A DNA stretch of 64,000 nt from Roseateles hydrophilus (GCF_026712245.1 NZ_JAPPUY010000005.1:294834-358833), one strand, 5' to 3'. Positions 40,502 through 48,634 are shown, numbered from the stretch's first letter. The notes: generated by a model from the letters alone, not told the origin. Numbers and translations: made by a program.

Positions 40502-40575
40502 CCAGGCTGGGCGACCCGCACGGTAAACGATAAAAGTGAACCTTAAACGCTTAAATTGATAGGTTTGCGTCCTGC

Positions 40576-40589
40576 GTGACGCAGATCAC
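40576..40589 (-). promoter_or_regulatory. CRP/Vfr-like palindrome GTGA-N6-TCAC
   Basis: GTGATCTGCGTCAC (minus strand) is a 4+4 inverted repeat with 6-base spacing, the core of CRP-family sites (TGTGA-N6-TCACA). It overlaps the stop of the M20 gene and lies 75-88 bases before the HDOD start. The AT-rich stretch between (about 40520-40570) would hold the promoter. Confidence 0.35.
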
Positions 40590-41836
40590 GCGGCGGCCGG
40601 GGCGGCCAGCAGTTCGGCCAGCGCGCGCGCCACCACCTGCGTGGCGCGCTGCAGGTCAACGAGGTCCAGGTGCTCGTCGGCGCGCTTGGCGTTGCTCTCT
40701 AGCACGGTGCGCGGCCCGGCGCCGTAGATGGCAGCCGGTATGCCGTGGGCGGTGTAGAGGCGCACGTCGGTGTACAGCGGCGTGCCCGAGGTCGGGATGG
40801 GCTCGCCGAACACGGCCTCGCCGTGGCGCTGCAGCGCAGCTACCAGCGGCGCAGCGCCGGGCAGCGGCGTCATCGGGTGGGCCAGCAGCAGGCGCTTGAT
40901 GTCGAGCTTGATGCCGGGCGATTGCGCGACCGTGCGCTCGATCAGTGCGCGCACCTCGGCTTCCACCTCGGCTGGCTTCTCCTCGGGGATCATGCGGCGG
41001 TCCAGCTTCAGCGTGACCTTGCCGGGCACGACGTTGGTGTTGCTGCCGCCCTCGATGCGGCCGACGTTCAGGTAGGGGTGCGTGATGCCGGCCACGGCAG
41101 ACACCCGCGTCTTCAGCACGTCGTTGTGCGCGTACAGCGCGGTCAGCAGCTGGGTCGCGGCCTGCAGCGCGTCCACGCCGGTGTGCGGGTAGGCCGCATG
41201 CGAGGCCAGGCCGTGCAGCGTGACCTCCATTTGCAGGCAGCCGTTGTGGGCCGTGACCACCTGGTAGCTGAAGCCGGCGGCGATCAGGTAATCAGGCTTC
41301 GTCAGGCCTTGCTGCAGCAACCAGCCCGGGCCCAGCTCGCCGCCGAACTCCTCGTCGTAGGTGAAGTGCAGCTCGACGGCGCCCTTGAGCGGCAGGCCGG
41401 AGTGCTTCAGCGCCAGCAGTGCGAACGTGTAGGTCGCGAAGTCGCTCTTGCTGACGGCCGACGCGCGGCCGTAGAGCTTGCCGTCTACGATCTCAGCGCC
41501 ATAAGGGTCATGCGTCCAGCCTTCGCCGGGCGGCACCACGTCGCCGTGGGCGTTGAGCGCAATCGTCGGGCCGTCGTCAGAGAAACGGTGCCGCACGATG
41601 AGGTTGGTGATGGACTGCATGCCGGCCGTTTCGACCTCGGCGGTCGGCACGACATGCTGCTCAACCTCGAAGCCGAGCGCGGTCAGCAGCTCGGCCGTGC
41701 GCTCGGCGTGCGGCGCGTTGTTGCCGGGCGGGGTGTCGGTGGGGATGCGGACGAGTTGCTGGAGGAACTGCACTTCGTCGTCGAAGTGTTCGTTGATCCA
41801 GGCGGCGGGCGTTTGCATATTGGCGGATTCAGTCAT
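40586..41836 (-). CDS. M20-family metallohydrolase (ArgE/DapE-like), role in the purine cluster uncertain
   Basis: 416 residues from ATG 41836. The first metal site NAHGDVVPPGEGW is near 105-117. The bridging Asp position appears as SAVSKSDFATY rather than the common GRGxxDMKGG. TYDEEFGGELGPGW provides the catalytic Glu pair, followed by a dimerisation domain (LHGLASHAAYPHTG) and a late HLDLVDL. It looks like a metal-dependent amidohydrolase or deacylase of a small amide. Overlap with the next upstream gene (8 bases) and its place at the end of the ureide operon suggest a ureide or its product as substrate; that is inference. Confidence 0.82.
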   Translation of the reverse strand: MTESANMQTPAAWINEHFDDEVQFLQQLVRIPTDTPPGNNAPHAERTAELLTALGFEVEQHVVPTAEVETAGMQSITNLIVRHRFSDDGPTIALNAHGDVVPPGEGWTHDPYGAEIVDGKLYGRASAVSKSDFATYTFALLALKHSGLPLKGAVELHFTYDEEFGGELGPGWLLQQGLTKPDYLIAAGFSYQVVTAHNGCLQMEVTLHGLASHAAYPHTGVDALQAATQLLTALYAHNDVLKTRVSAVAGITHPYLNVGRIEGGSNTNVVPGKVTLKLDRRMIPEEKPAEVEAEVRALIERTVAQSPGIKLDIKRLLLAHPMTPLPGAAPLVAALQRHGEAVFGEPIPTSGTPLYTDVRLYTAHGIPAAIYGAGPRTVLESNAKRADEHLDLVDLQRATQVVARALAELLAAPAAA

Positions 41837-42305
41837 GACACCAGTCCCACTCGATGGCTTGGAGCAGGCCTTTGTCGACAATGAAAGTGAAGTGGTCTTC
41901 GCAGATCTCCGAGACCCCGCGATAGACGAGGCGATGGGCATCCTGCGTATCGGGCTTGCCGAACTGGCGTGTCAGGGCATTAACGGGAGTGGCGCCCAGC
42001 GTCAGCCCCAGCTCGTTGAGATCGCCGCGCGTCAACTTGAGCCTGCTGGCAGTCAGCGTCTGGTTCTGGGAGCTGCCGATCACGGACAGCTCGCCGGACG
42101 CCAGTTTCACAGCCCTGGGCTTGCCGTCTTTTGATGGGGGTGTTGGTGGCACGCTCCAAAGCTGCCCGCTGGCATAGCCGCGTCCGAAGTAGTGCAGCAT
42201 CAGCTTGGCTTCGTGCTGGATCTGGTCAGGTGAGGTTTGTGCGGCTGCTGGCAGGAGGGCAGCGGCAGCCAGGCCTGCGACGACGAAGCGCTGCGAGAGA
42301 TTCAT
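41829..42305 (-). CDS. Small exported protein of unknown function
   Basis: 158 residues from ATG 42305. A signal peptide (MNLSQRFVVAGLAAAALLPAAAQ) precedes a domain ending LGLTLGATPVNALTRQFGKPD and then FTFIVDKGLLQAIEWDWCHD. The last part resembles the alpha/beta pattern of BamE/SmpA-type or beta-lactamase-inhibitor-like folds. Two Cys (SEICEDH; WDWCHD) could pair in the periplasm. It is sandwiched between the UraD fusion and the M20 gene with overlap or a 4-base gap, so it belongs to the same transcript. Confidence 0.7.
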   Translation of the reverse strand: MNLSQRFVVAGLAAAALLPAAAQTSPDQIQHEAKLMLHYFGRGYASGQLWSVPPTPPSKDGKPRAVKLASGELSVIGSSQNQTLTASRLKLTRGDLNELGLTLGATPVNALTRQFGKPDTQDAHRLVYRGVSEICEDHFTFIVDKGLLQAIEWDWCHD

Positions 42306-42309
42306 GGTT

Positions 42310-44067
42310 TCAGTGGGCATGCGGAATCTGAAGGAGCAGCGACCTGAAGGTCTCGACCGCCAGCTCCGCATCATCCACCGTCACCGATTCCAGCGGGTTG
42401 TGGCTGATGCCGCCATTGCCGCCGCGCACGAACAGCATGGCCTGCGGCAGCAGCTCGTGCAGCTTCATCGCGTCGTGGCCGGCGCCGGAGGGCAGGCGGT
42501 GGATGGGCAGGCCCAAGGCTGCGACGGCGGCTTCCCAGCGCGACTGCCAGGCCGGGTCGCTGGGCGCCGCGTTGGCGGCCAGTGTGGGCTGCAGCGCGTA
42601 GCTCAGGCCGCGGCGCTGGCAGATCTCGGTCAGCTTGGCGCGCACGTCGGCGTCCAGCGCGTCGCGGGCTTCGTCGGTCGTCGCGCGCAGGTCCAGGCTG
42701 AAGCGGCAGCGGCCGGGGATGACGTTGGTGGAGCCGGAGGGCACCTCCAGCATGCCCACCGTGCCGACGACATCGGGCACGGCAGCCGCGCGCTGCTCGA
42801 CGAACAGGATGAGCTCGGCCACGCCGGCCGCGGCGTCACGGCGCTGGCCCATGGGCGTGGTGCCGGCGTGGCTGGCCAGGCCGACGATCTCGCCGGTATA
42901 GCGCCGGCTGCCGTTGATGCTGGTGACGATGCCCAGCGGCAGGTCCAGGCTGTCCAGCACCGGGCCCTGCTCGATGTGCACCTCGACAAAGCCCAGGTAG
43001 CGCGACGCGTCGCGCTTGCATGCCGCGATCGCGTCCACCGTGCCCGGCAGGCCGGCCGCCTGCATCGCCTCACGCAGCGTGGTGCCCGCGGCGTCGATGG
43101 TGTCCAGCCAGGCGGGGTCGAAGTGGCCGACCAGGCTGCTGGCCGACAGGAAGTCGGCCGGGAAGCGCTGGCACTCCTCCTCCGAGAAGCCCACCACTTC
43201 CAGCCCGAACGGCAGGCGCTGGCCGGCACGGTACAGCTCGCGCACGGCGAGCATGGGCACGAAGATGCCCAGCCGCCCGTCAAAGCGGCCGGCGCGCCGC
43301 ACGGTGTCGTAATGGCTGCCGGTCAGCAGGCGCTGGTCTCCGGTGCCCTGGTAGATGCCGACCACGTTGCCCACCGCATCACGGCGGACCTCGTCGAAGC
43401 CGCAGTCGCGCATCCACGTCATCAACTGTTCAGCCACAGCCGTGTGGGCGGGCGTCGCGTAGGTGCACGTCAGGAAGTCGTCGGTGTCGCTGTGCGTGGC
43501 CAGCGCGGCGGCCCAGTCCCACAGCTGCTGGCCGCGCTCGGGCGTCACGCCGAACTTGTCGTTGAGGCGGATCTCGGCGATGCGGTGGATCTGCCGCAGG
43601 CATTCGGCCCGCTCCACGTCCGGGTGGGCGCGCAGCCGGCGTTCGAAGGTCGCAATGATCTCAGCGCGCGTGAAGCCGGTGCCGCGCGGCCCGCGCACGG
43701 CCAGGATGAAAGGGAAGCCGAAGCGGGCGTTGTAGTCCGCGTTGAGCTGCTGCAGCTTGGCGAACTCCTCGGGCGTGCAGGCGGTCAGGCCGGCCTTTTG
43801 CTGCTCGTTGGTCGACTCCGCCGTCAGCTCGCCCGCCACGGCGGCCTTGCCGGCCAGCTCGGGGTGGGCGCGGATCAGGCCCAGTTGTTCGTCGATGCTG
43901 GCCTCGCGCACGACGCGGGCTAGCGCGACCTTCAGCGCCGCCAGTGAGGCAAACGGCCGGGCCGCCGCGGCGCGCTCGGCGATCCATGGCGAGTGTTCAT
44001 AGGTGCCGTCCAGCAGCGTGACGAAGTCGGTGGCGCTGGCGGTGTTGAGGTCGTCGAGGGTCATCAT
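42310..44067 (-). CDS. Fusion: OHCU decarboxylase (UraD) - allantoate amidohydrolase (AllC-like M20)
   Basis: 585 residues, ATG 44067, overlapping the puuE stop by 4 bases. Residues 1-163 form a UraD domain: His25 in TYEHSPW, His68 in AHPEL and LNADYNARFGFPFILAVRG. It decarboxylates 2-oxo-4-hydroxy-4-carboxy-5-ureidoimidazoline to S-allantoin. Residues about 170-585 form an M20 amidase: GSHYDTV (His242, Asp244), FSEEECQRF, EVHIEQGPVLD, SHAGTTPM and SGAGHDA, as in allantoate amidohydrolases. The M20 half turns allantoate into ureidoglycine, CO2 and ammonia. The two activities are separated in the pathway by allantoinase, encoded just upstream. Confidence 0.9.
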   Translation of the reverse strand: MMTLDDLNTASATDFVTLLDGTYEHSPWIAERAAAARPFASLAALKVALARVVREASIDEQLGLIRAHPELAGKAAVAGELTAESTNEQQKAGLTACTPEEFAKLQQLNADYNARFGFPFILAVRGPRGTGFTRAEIIATFERRLRAHPDVERAECLRQIHRIAEIRLNDKFGVTPERGQQLWDWAAALATHSDTDDFLTCTYATPAHTAVAEQLMTWMRDCGFDEVRRDAVGNVVGIYQGTGDQRLLTGSHYDTVRRAGRFDGRLGIFVPMLAVRELYRAGQRLPFGLEVVGFSEEECQRFPADFLSASSLVGHFDPAWLDTIDAAGTTLREAMQAAGLPGTVDAIAACKRDASRYLGFVEVHIEQGPVLDSLDLPLGIVTSINGSRRYTGEIVGLASHAGTTPMGQRRDAAAGVAELILFVEQRAAAVPDVVGTVGMLEVPSGSTNVIPGRCRFSLDLRATTDEARDALDADVRAKLTEICQRRGLSYALQPTLAANAAPSDPAWQSRWEAAVAALGLPIHRLPSGAGHDAMKLHELLPQAMLFVRGGNGGISHNPLESVTVDDAELAVETFRSLLLQIPHAH

Positions 44068-45020
44068 TCCCACAGGAAAGCGGTCTTGGGGTCGAAGGGG
44101 TGCGTGGCCTGCCAATGCCGCGCGATGTCCAGCCGGCGGCAGACCCACACGCGGTCATGTGCCTCGATGTGGTCGAGGAAACGCTGCAGCGCGCGCATGC
44201 GGCCCGGGCGGCCCAGCAGCCGGCAGTGCATGCCGATGCTCATCATCTTCGGGCTCTCGGCGCCTTCCGCGTAGAGCACGTCGAAGCTGTCCTTCAGGTA
44301 TTCGAAGAAGGGCTCGCCGTGGCTGAAGCCCTGCGGCAGCGCGAAGCGCATGTCGTTGCAGTCCAGCGTGTAGGGCACGACGAGGTGCGGCGCCAGGTCG
44401 CCATTGGTCTTTCGTACCTGCAGCCAGAAGGGCAGGTCGTCGCCGTAGTAGTCGCTGTCGTAGGCAAAGCCGCCGAAGTCGGCGACGAGGCGGCGCGTGT
44501 TGGGGCTGTCGCGGCCGGTGTACCAGCCCAGGCCGTGCGGGTCTCGGCCCAGCGTCAGGCGCTTCAGCGACGCCATCGCTTGCGCCATGTGGGCGCGCTC
44601 GGTGTCCTCGTCCATGCCCTGGTAGTGGATCCAGCGCCAGCCGTGCGAGGCGATCTCGTGGTCCAGCTCGATGAAGGCCTGCGTCACGTCCAGGTGGCGC
44701 TCCAGGGCCATGCCCACGCCGAACACGGTCAGCGGCAGGGCGCGCTTCTCGAACTCCTTCAGCAGCCGCCACACGCCGACGCGCGAGCCGTACTCGTAGA
44801 TGCCTTCCATGCTCAGGTGCCGCGCCGGGTAGCTGGCCGGGTTGAACATCTCCGACAGGAACTGCTCGCTGCCGGCGTCGCCATGCAGCACGGAGTTCTC
44901 GCCGCCCTCTTCGTAGTTCAGCACGAACTGCACGGCCACGCGGGCCTGGCCCGGCCATTGCGCGTGCGGTGGGTTCTCGCCGTAGCCGACGAGGTCGCGG
45001 GGATAACGGGCAGTGCTCAT
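44064..45020 (-). CDS. puuE: Allantoinase PuuE (polysaccharide-deacetylase-like)
   Basis: 318 residues from ATG 45020. It opens YPRDLVGYGENPPHAQWPG and continues VAVQFVLNYEEGGENSVLHGD, the signature of the metal-independent PuuE allantoinase, which belongs to the polysaccharide-deacetylase fold rather than the amidohydrolase superfamily. EIASHGWRWIHYQG, GWYTGRDSPNTRRL and MMSIGMHCRLLGRPGR follow. It hydrolyses S-allantoin to allantoate. It is the first gene of the minus-strand arm of the ureide operon, divergent from uraH with 49 bases between them. Confidence 0.95.
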   Translation of the reverse strand: MSTARYPRDLVGYGENPPHAQWPGQARVAVQFVLNYEEGGENSVLHGDAGSEQFLSEMFNPASYPARHLSMEGIYEYGSRVGVWRLLKEFEKRALPLTVFGVGMALERHLDVTQAFIELDHEIASHGWRWIHYQGMDEDTERAHMAQAMASLKRLTLGRDPHGLGWYTGRDSPNTRRLVADFGGFAYDSDYYGDDLPFWLQVRKTNGDLAPHLVVPYTLDCNDMRFALPQGFSHGEPFFEYLKDSFDVLYAEGAESPKMMSIGMHCRLLGRPGRMRALQRFLDHIEAHDRVWVCRRLDIARHWQATHPFDPKTAFLWE

Positions 45021-45069
45021 CCCTACACTTTGCATCAAGCCACCTCAGGCAAAAGACAACGGAGCGCCA

Positions 45070-45423
45070 ATGGGCAAACTGACAACACATGTGCTGGACA
45101 CCGCCAACGGCTGCCCGGCGGCGGGCATGGCCGTGCGGCTGTACCGCTTGGAGGCGGATGGCCCCAAATGGCTGCGCAGCCTGCACCTCAACGGGGACGG
45201 CCGCGCCGACGGCCCGGTGCTGGAGGGCGCGGCCCTCACGGCCGGCCGCTACCGGCTGGTGTTCGAGCTCGCGGCCTATTTCCGCGCCCGCGGCGACATG
45301 CTGCCCGAGCCGGCCTTCCTGGACGAGGTGCCACTGGACTTCGGCATCGCCGACGAGACCTCGCACTACCACGTGCCGCTGCTCGCGTCGCCGTGGAGCT
45401 ACTCGACCTACCGTGGCAGCTGA
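45070..45423 (+). CDS. uraH: 5-hydroxyisourate hydrolase (transthyretin-like)
   Basis: 117 residues. The N-terminal KLTTHVLDTANGCPAAGM, a mid Arg/His set and the C-terminal YRGS tetrapeptide are the family signature. It converts 5-hydroxyisourate, the product of urate oxidase, to OHCU. No signal peptide. Its end overlaps the xdhC start by 11 bases. Confidence 0.97.
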   Translation: MGKLTTHVLDTANGCPAAGMAVRLYRLEADGPKWLRSLHLNGDGRADGPVLEGAALTAGRYRLVFELAAYFRARGDMLPEPAFLDEVPLDFGIADETSHYHVPLLASPWSYSTYRGS

Positions 45424-46183
45424 TGCGCTGATCCTCGTCACGGTGGCCCGCACATCGGGCAGCGTGCCGCGCGAAGTGGGCGCGTGGATGGCGGTCACGC
45501 GGGATGGCTTCACCGGCACCGTGGGCGGCGGGCATCTGGAGTTCGACGCCATCGCCCGTGCCCGCGCCGCGTTGGCCGGCGGCGCGCTGGACGATGAGGT
45601 GCGTTACCCGCTGGGCCCGGGCCTGGGGCAGTGCTGTGGCGGCGTCGTGTGGCTGCGCTTCGAGCGTGTCGCGGCCGGCGAAGACCTGCAGGCCCGCCTG
45701 CCTGCCGGGCCGCTGCGGCCGCTGGCGCTGTTCGGCGCCGGCCATGTGGGCCATGCCATCACCCGCATCGCGCGCGACCTGCCGCTGGCGCTGCACTGGG
45801 TGGACAGTCGCGAGGGCGCCTTCCCCGCCGAGCCGCCCCCGGCGCACTGGCGCCAGGAGGCCGTCGACCCGATTGCCGACGCGGTGGCCGATGTGGCCCC
45901 CGGGTCCGCCGTGCTGTTGATGAGCTACAGCCATGCCGAGGACTTCAACCTCGTCGCCGCCTGCCTGAAGCGTCAGCGCGAGCGCGGCGACCTGCCCTTC
46001 ATCGGCCTCATCGGCAGCAAGACGAAGTGGGCGAGCTTCCGACAGCGCCTGGCGGCACGCGGCTTCACGGAAGCGGAGCTCGCACAGGTGGTCTGCCCCA
46101 TCGGCGTGCCGGGCGTGGCGGGCAAGCAGCCGGCCGTCATCGCGGTGGCGGTGCTGGCGCAGGTGCTGGCCCTGCCGGGTTGA
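45413..46183 (+). CDS. xdhC: Xanthine dehydrogenase accessory protein XdhC
   Basis: 256 residues from GTG 45413 (VAADALILVTVARTSGSVPREVGAWM). XdhC binds and inserts the sulfurated molybdenum cofactor into xanthine dehydrogenase. It has an N-terminal XdhC/CoxI domain with GSVPRE and GTVGGGHLE, and a C-terminal Rossmann region with LFGAGHVGHA and FIGLIGSKTKW. The xanthine dehydrogenase subunits are not in the window. Overlap with uraH indicates coupled translation. Confidence 0.92.
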   Translation: MAADALILVTVARTSGSVPREVGAWMAVTRDGFTGTVGGGHLEFDAIARARAALAGGALDDEVRYPLGPGLGQCCGGVVWLRFERVAAGEDLQARLPAGPLRPLALFGAGHVGHAITRIARDLPLALHWVDSREGAFPAEPPPAHWRQEAVDPIADAVADVAPGSAVLLMSYSHAEDFNLVAACLKRQRERGDLPFIGLIGSKTKWASFRQRLAARGFTEAELAQVVCPIGVPGVAGKQPAVIAVAVLAQVLALPG

Positions 46184-46304
46184 GCGGTCGCTGAACTAGG
46201 GGGGCTGTTTGCCTGCGCACGAACGTGCCGGCTGACGAACGCGGCTGCGAACGTTTGCAGTTCGTGACGTAGTGCTTGCAATGCACAGGCTGCCCCGGTC
46301 GCAC

Positions 46305-46318
46305 TTGATCTGGATCAA
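46305..46318 (+). promoter_or_regulatory. Perfect FNR/Anr-type box upstream of the Cache-chemoreceptor operon
   Basis: TTGATCTGGATCAA is an exact match to the FNR-family consensus TTGAT-N4-ATCAA. Its centre lies 87 bases before the Cache-protein start. Promoter elements downstream are not clear by eye, so activation or repression cannot be decided. Confidence 0.65.
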
Positions 46319-46398
46319 CAAGAATCAGTATCGTGAGTTCGCGCTGTTCCGCGCGAATCGATCACCCGGTGTCCAGTTTCTTTGGTGAGGCAATCAGC

Positions 46399-46902
46399 AT
46401 GAAAAAAGTTAGCACTCGTTCCTTCCTGGCCGTCGGTCTCTGCGCCGCATTGATGCCGCTGGCTGCCATGGCCAACGACCCCAAGGCCACCATTGCGGAA
46501 TTGGACGCGCGCCTTGCCAAGCTGGGGGCGGCCAAGGTGGAAGGCACCGAGAAGGCGGGTGACAAGCAGGCGCCGGGCCTGTTCTTCGGCCCGCGCAAGC
46601 TCAACAACAACTACGACATCGTCGACGACATCAAGAAGAAGTCGGGCGCCACGGCCACCGTGTTCGTCAAGAGCGGCGATGAGTTCGTGCGCATCTCCAC
46701 CAACGTGCTGACGCCCGAGGGCAAGCGCGGCGTGGGCACCAACCTGGCCCGCGCCAAGGCCTACGAGGCGGTCGTCAAGGGCCAGAGCTTCTGCGGCGAT
46801 GTCGACGTGCTCGGCACGCCCTTCAACGCTTGCTACAACCCCATCAAGGATGACAAGGGCGCTGTGATCGGCGTGACCTACGTCGGCTACAAGAAGAACT
46901 GA
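46399..46902 (+). CDS. Stand-alone periplasmic Cache-domain sensor protein
   Basis: 167 residues from ATG 46399. A signal peptide (MKKVSTRSFLAVGLCAALMPLAAMA) precedes a single Cache-type domain (LNNNYDIVDDIKKKSGATATVFVKSGDEFVRISTNV, then GTPFNACYNPIKDDKGAVIGVTYVGY). Such domains normally sit inside chemoreceptors; here it is a free secreted protein of only one domain. Two Cys (SFCGDV; NACYNP) may form a disulfide. Its stop overlaps the following chemoreceptor start (TGATG). The plausible role is to bind a small ligand and present it to that receptor. Confidence 0.85.
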   Translation: MKKVSTRSFLAVGLCAALMPLAAMANDPKATIAELDARLAKLGAAKVEGTEKAGDKQAPGLFFGPRKLNNNYDIVDDIKKKSGATATVFVKSGDEFVRISTNVLTPEGKRGVGTNLARAKAYEAVVKGQSFCGDVDVLGTPFNACYNPIKDDKGAVIGVTYVGYKKN

Positions 46903-48494
46903 TGTCGGCTCAGCGCTGGGGGGCGCGTGGCCTCCGTGAGCGGTTGTCCAGGTTGGCCACCGTTCAAAAGTTGGCGCTGGCCTTCGGCTGGCTGATCCTG
47001 CTCACCCTGGTCATCGGGCTTGGCGCCGTGCTGGCGCTGGGCCAGGTGCGAGACGCCTCGAGTGCGCTGGCCTCGCGCTGGCTGCCCACGGCAGGGCATC
47101 TGGCCAGTGCGCGCGCCGCGTTGCTGGAGCACCGGGAGTTCGTCGTGAAGCACACGACGGCGGCCGACGCCGGCTACATGGACGAGTACGAGGAGAAGCT
47201 CAAGGCGGCCGGCGCGGCCGCCGAGGCGGCACTGCAGGCTCACCAGGCGCTGGTCTTGCCCGGTGAGCACCAGGAACTGCGCGCAGGCTTCGACAAGCTG
47301 CTCAAGGAGTACCTGGCGACCACGGCCAAGGTGATCAGCCTGGACAAGTCCGGCAAGCAGGAGGACGGCAAGGAGATCAGCGAAGGGGCCGGCAAGTCCG
47401 GGTTCGACGATGCCATCGGCGCGCTGGACAAGATGGCCGCGGCGGCGTTCACGGCCGGTGAGGCGGCCGGCCATGCGTCCGATCAGGTCTACCAGCGGGT
47501 GAGACTCATCGCGTTCGTGCTGCTGGCGTTGGCTGTGGGCACAGGGCTGCTGCTGGCCGTGTTGATTGCACGCAGTCTGTCGCGTGACCTGGGCGGCGAG
47601 CCGCGCGAGGCGGCCGAGTTGCTGCAGCAGATTGCCTCGGGCGATCTGACCCATGCCGTGCCGGTGCGCCCGGGCGACACCCGCAGCCTGATGGCCAACC
47701 TGGCCGACATGCAGGAGCGGCTGATCGGCGTGGTGGATCAGGTGCGCCGCGGCGCCGATAGCGTGGCCACCGCCAGCCAGGAGATCGCGTCCGGCAACAT
47801 CGACCTGTCCCAGCGCACCGAGTTGCAGGCGGCTGCACTGCAGCGCACGGCCGGCTCCATGGAGCAGCTGCGCCAGCAGGCGCTGGGCAGCGCCGACAAC
47901 GCGCGCGATGCCAGCGGCGTGGCCAACGCAGCATCTGGCATTGCGGCGCAGGGGGGTGAGGTGGTGAGCGGCGTGGTGTCCACCATGCGCGGCATCTCTC
48001 AGAGTTCGTCGCGCATCGCCGAGATCATTGGCGTCATCGACGGCATTGCGTTCCAGACCAACATCCTCGCGCTGAACGCGGCGGTGGAGGCGGCCCGTGC
48101 CGGCGAGCAGGGCCGCGGCTTTGCCGTCGTGGCCGGCGAGGTGCGCAGCCTGGCGCAGCGCAGCGCAACGGCGGCCCGTGAGATCAAGCAGCTGATCACC
48201 GCCAGCGTCGAGCAGATCCAGCAGGGCTCGTCCCAGGTGGACCGGGCGGGCGCCACGATGCAGGAGGTCGTTGAGGCCATCCAGCGCGTCGACCGCATCG
48301 TCACCGAGATCAGCCAGGCCGGCTCGCACCAGGCTCATCAGGTCAATGACATCGGCAAGGCCGTGGGCGAGATGGACCAGACCACCCAGCAGAACGCAGC
48401 GCTGGTGGAGGAAAGCGCCGCCGCTGCCGAGAGCCTGCGCACACAGGCTCAGCAGCTGGTGCAGGCGGTGGCCTTCTTCCGACTGAACCGCTGA
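46902..48494 (+). CDS. Methyl-accepting chemotaxis protein
   Basis: 530 residues. TM1 (about 24-47, LALAFGWLILLTLVIGLGAVLAL), a periplasmic four-helix-bundle-like domain (about 50-195), TM2 (about 200-222), HAMP, then the signalling domain. The hairpin tip EIIGVIDGIAFQTNILALNAAVEAARAGEQGRGFAVVA is fully conserved, so it should couple to CheW/CheA. There is no C-terminal pentapeptide for CheR docking. It is coupled to the Cache gene and lies between xdhC and puuD, pointing to purine- or redox-directed taxis. Confidence 0.95.
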   Translation: MSAQRWGARGLRERLSRLATVQKLALAFGWLILLTLVIGLGAVLALGQVRDASSALASRWLPTAGHLASARAALLEHREFVVKHTTAADAGYMDEYEEKLKAAGAAAEAALQAHQALVLPGEHQELRAGFDKLLKEYLATTAKVISLDKSGKQEDGKEISEGAGKSGFDDAIGALDKMAAAAFTAGEAAGHASDQVYQRVRLIAFVLLALAVGTGLLLAVLIARSLSRDLGGEPREAAELLQQIASGDLTHAVPVRPGDTRSLMANLADMQERLIGVVDQVRRGADSVATASQEIASGNIDLSQRTELQAAALQRTAGSMEQLRQQALGSADNARDASGVANAASGIAAQGGEVVSGVVSTMRGISQSSSRIAEIIGVIDGIAFQTNILALNAAVEAARAGEQGRGFAVVAGEVRSLAQRSATAAREIKQLITASVEQIQQGSSQVDRAGATMQEVVEAIQRVDRIVTEISQAGSHQAHQVNDIGKAVGEMDQTTQQNAALVEESAAAAESLRTQAQQLVQAVAFFRLNR

Positions 48495-48502
48495 CCCGCC
48501 AG

Positions 48503-48533
48503 GGCAGGGCGACGGCGGTGCCGTCTTCCTGCC
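48503..48533 (+). other. Stem-loop after the chemoreceptor gene
   Basis: GGCAGG (48503-48508) pairs with CCTGCC (48528-48533), and an inner GACGGC pairs with GCCGTC around GGT. It lies 9 bases past the stop and has no T-run. It may be a 3' stabiliser or a weak terminator. Confidence 0.4.
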
Positions 48534-48545
48534 TGCAGGCCCCCG

Positions 48546-48563
48546 CGTCGCGCAGCCGCGACG
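48546..48563 (+). promoter_or_regulatory. Palindrome in the puuD promoter region (candidate operator)
   Basis: CGTCGCG (48546-48552) and CGCGACG (48557-48563) form a perfect 7-bp inverted repeat around CAGC. A possible -10, TACACT (48574-48579), lies 10 bases downstream, so a bound protein would cover the -35 region. Confidence 0.35.
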
Positions 48564-48634
48564 TGCGCCTGCATACACTCGCGCGCTGTCGCAGCGGTGT
48601 CGGGTGCTTCGAGCGCCTGCGGACGCGACCCTGG

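Noticed and set aside
45089..45412. N-terminal extension of XdhC across uraH in another frame.
   Set aside because: It is an out-of-frame shadow of uraH. The XdhC family starts near the VTVARTSGSVPRE block, reached from GTG 45413.
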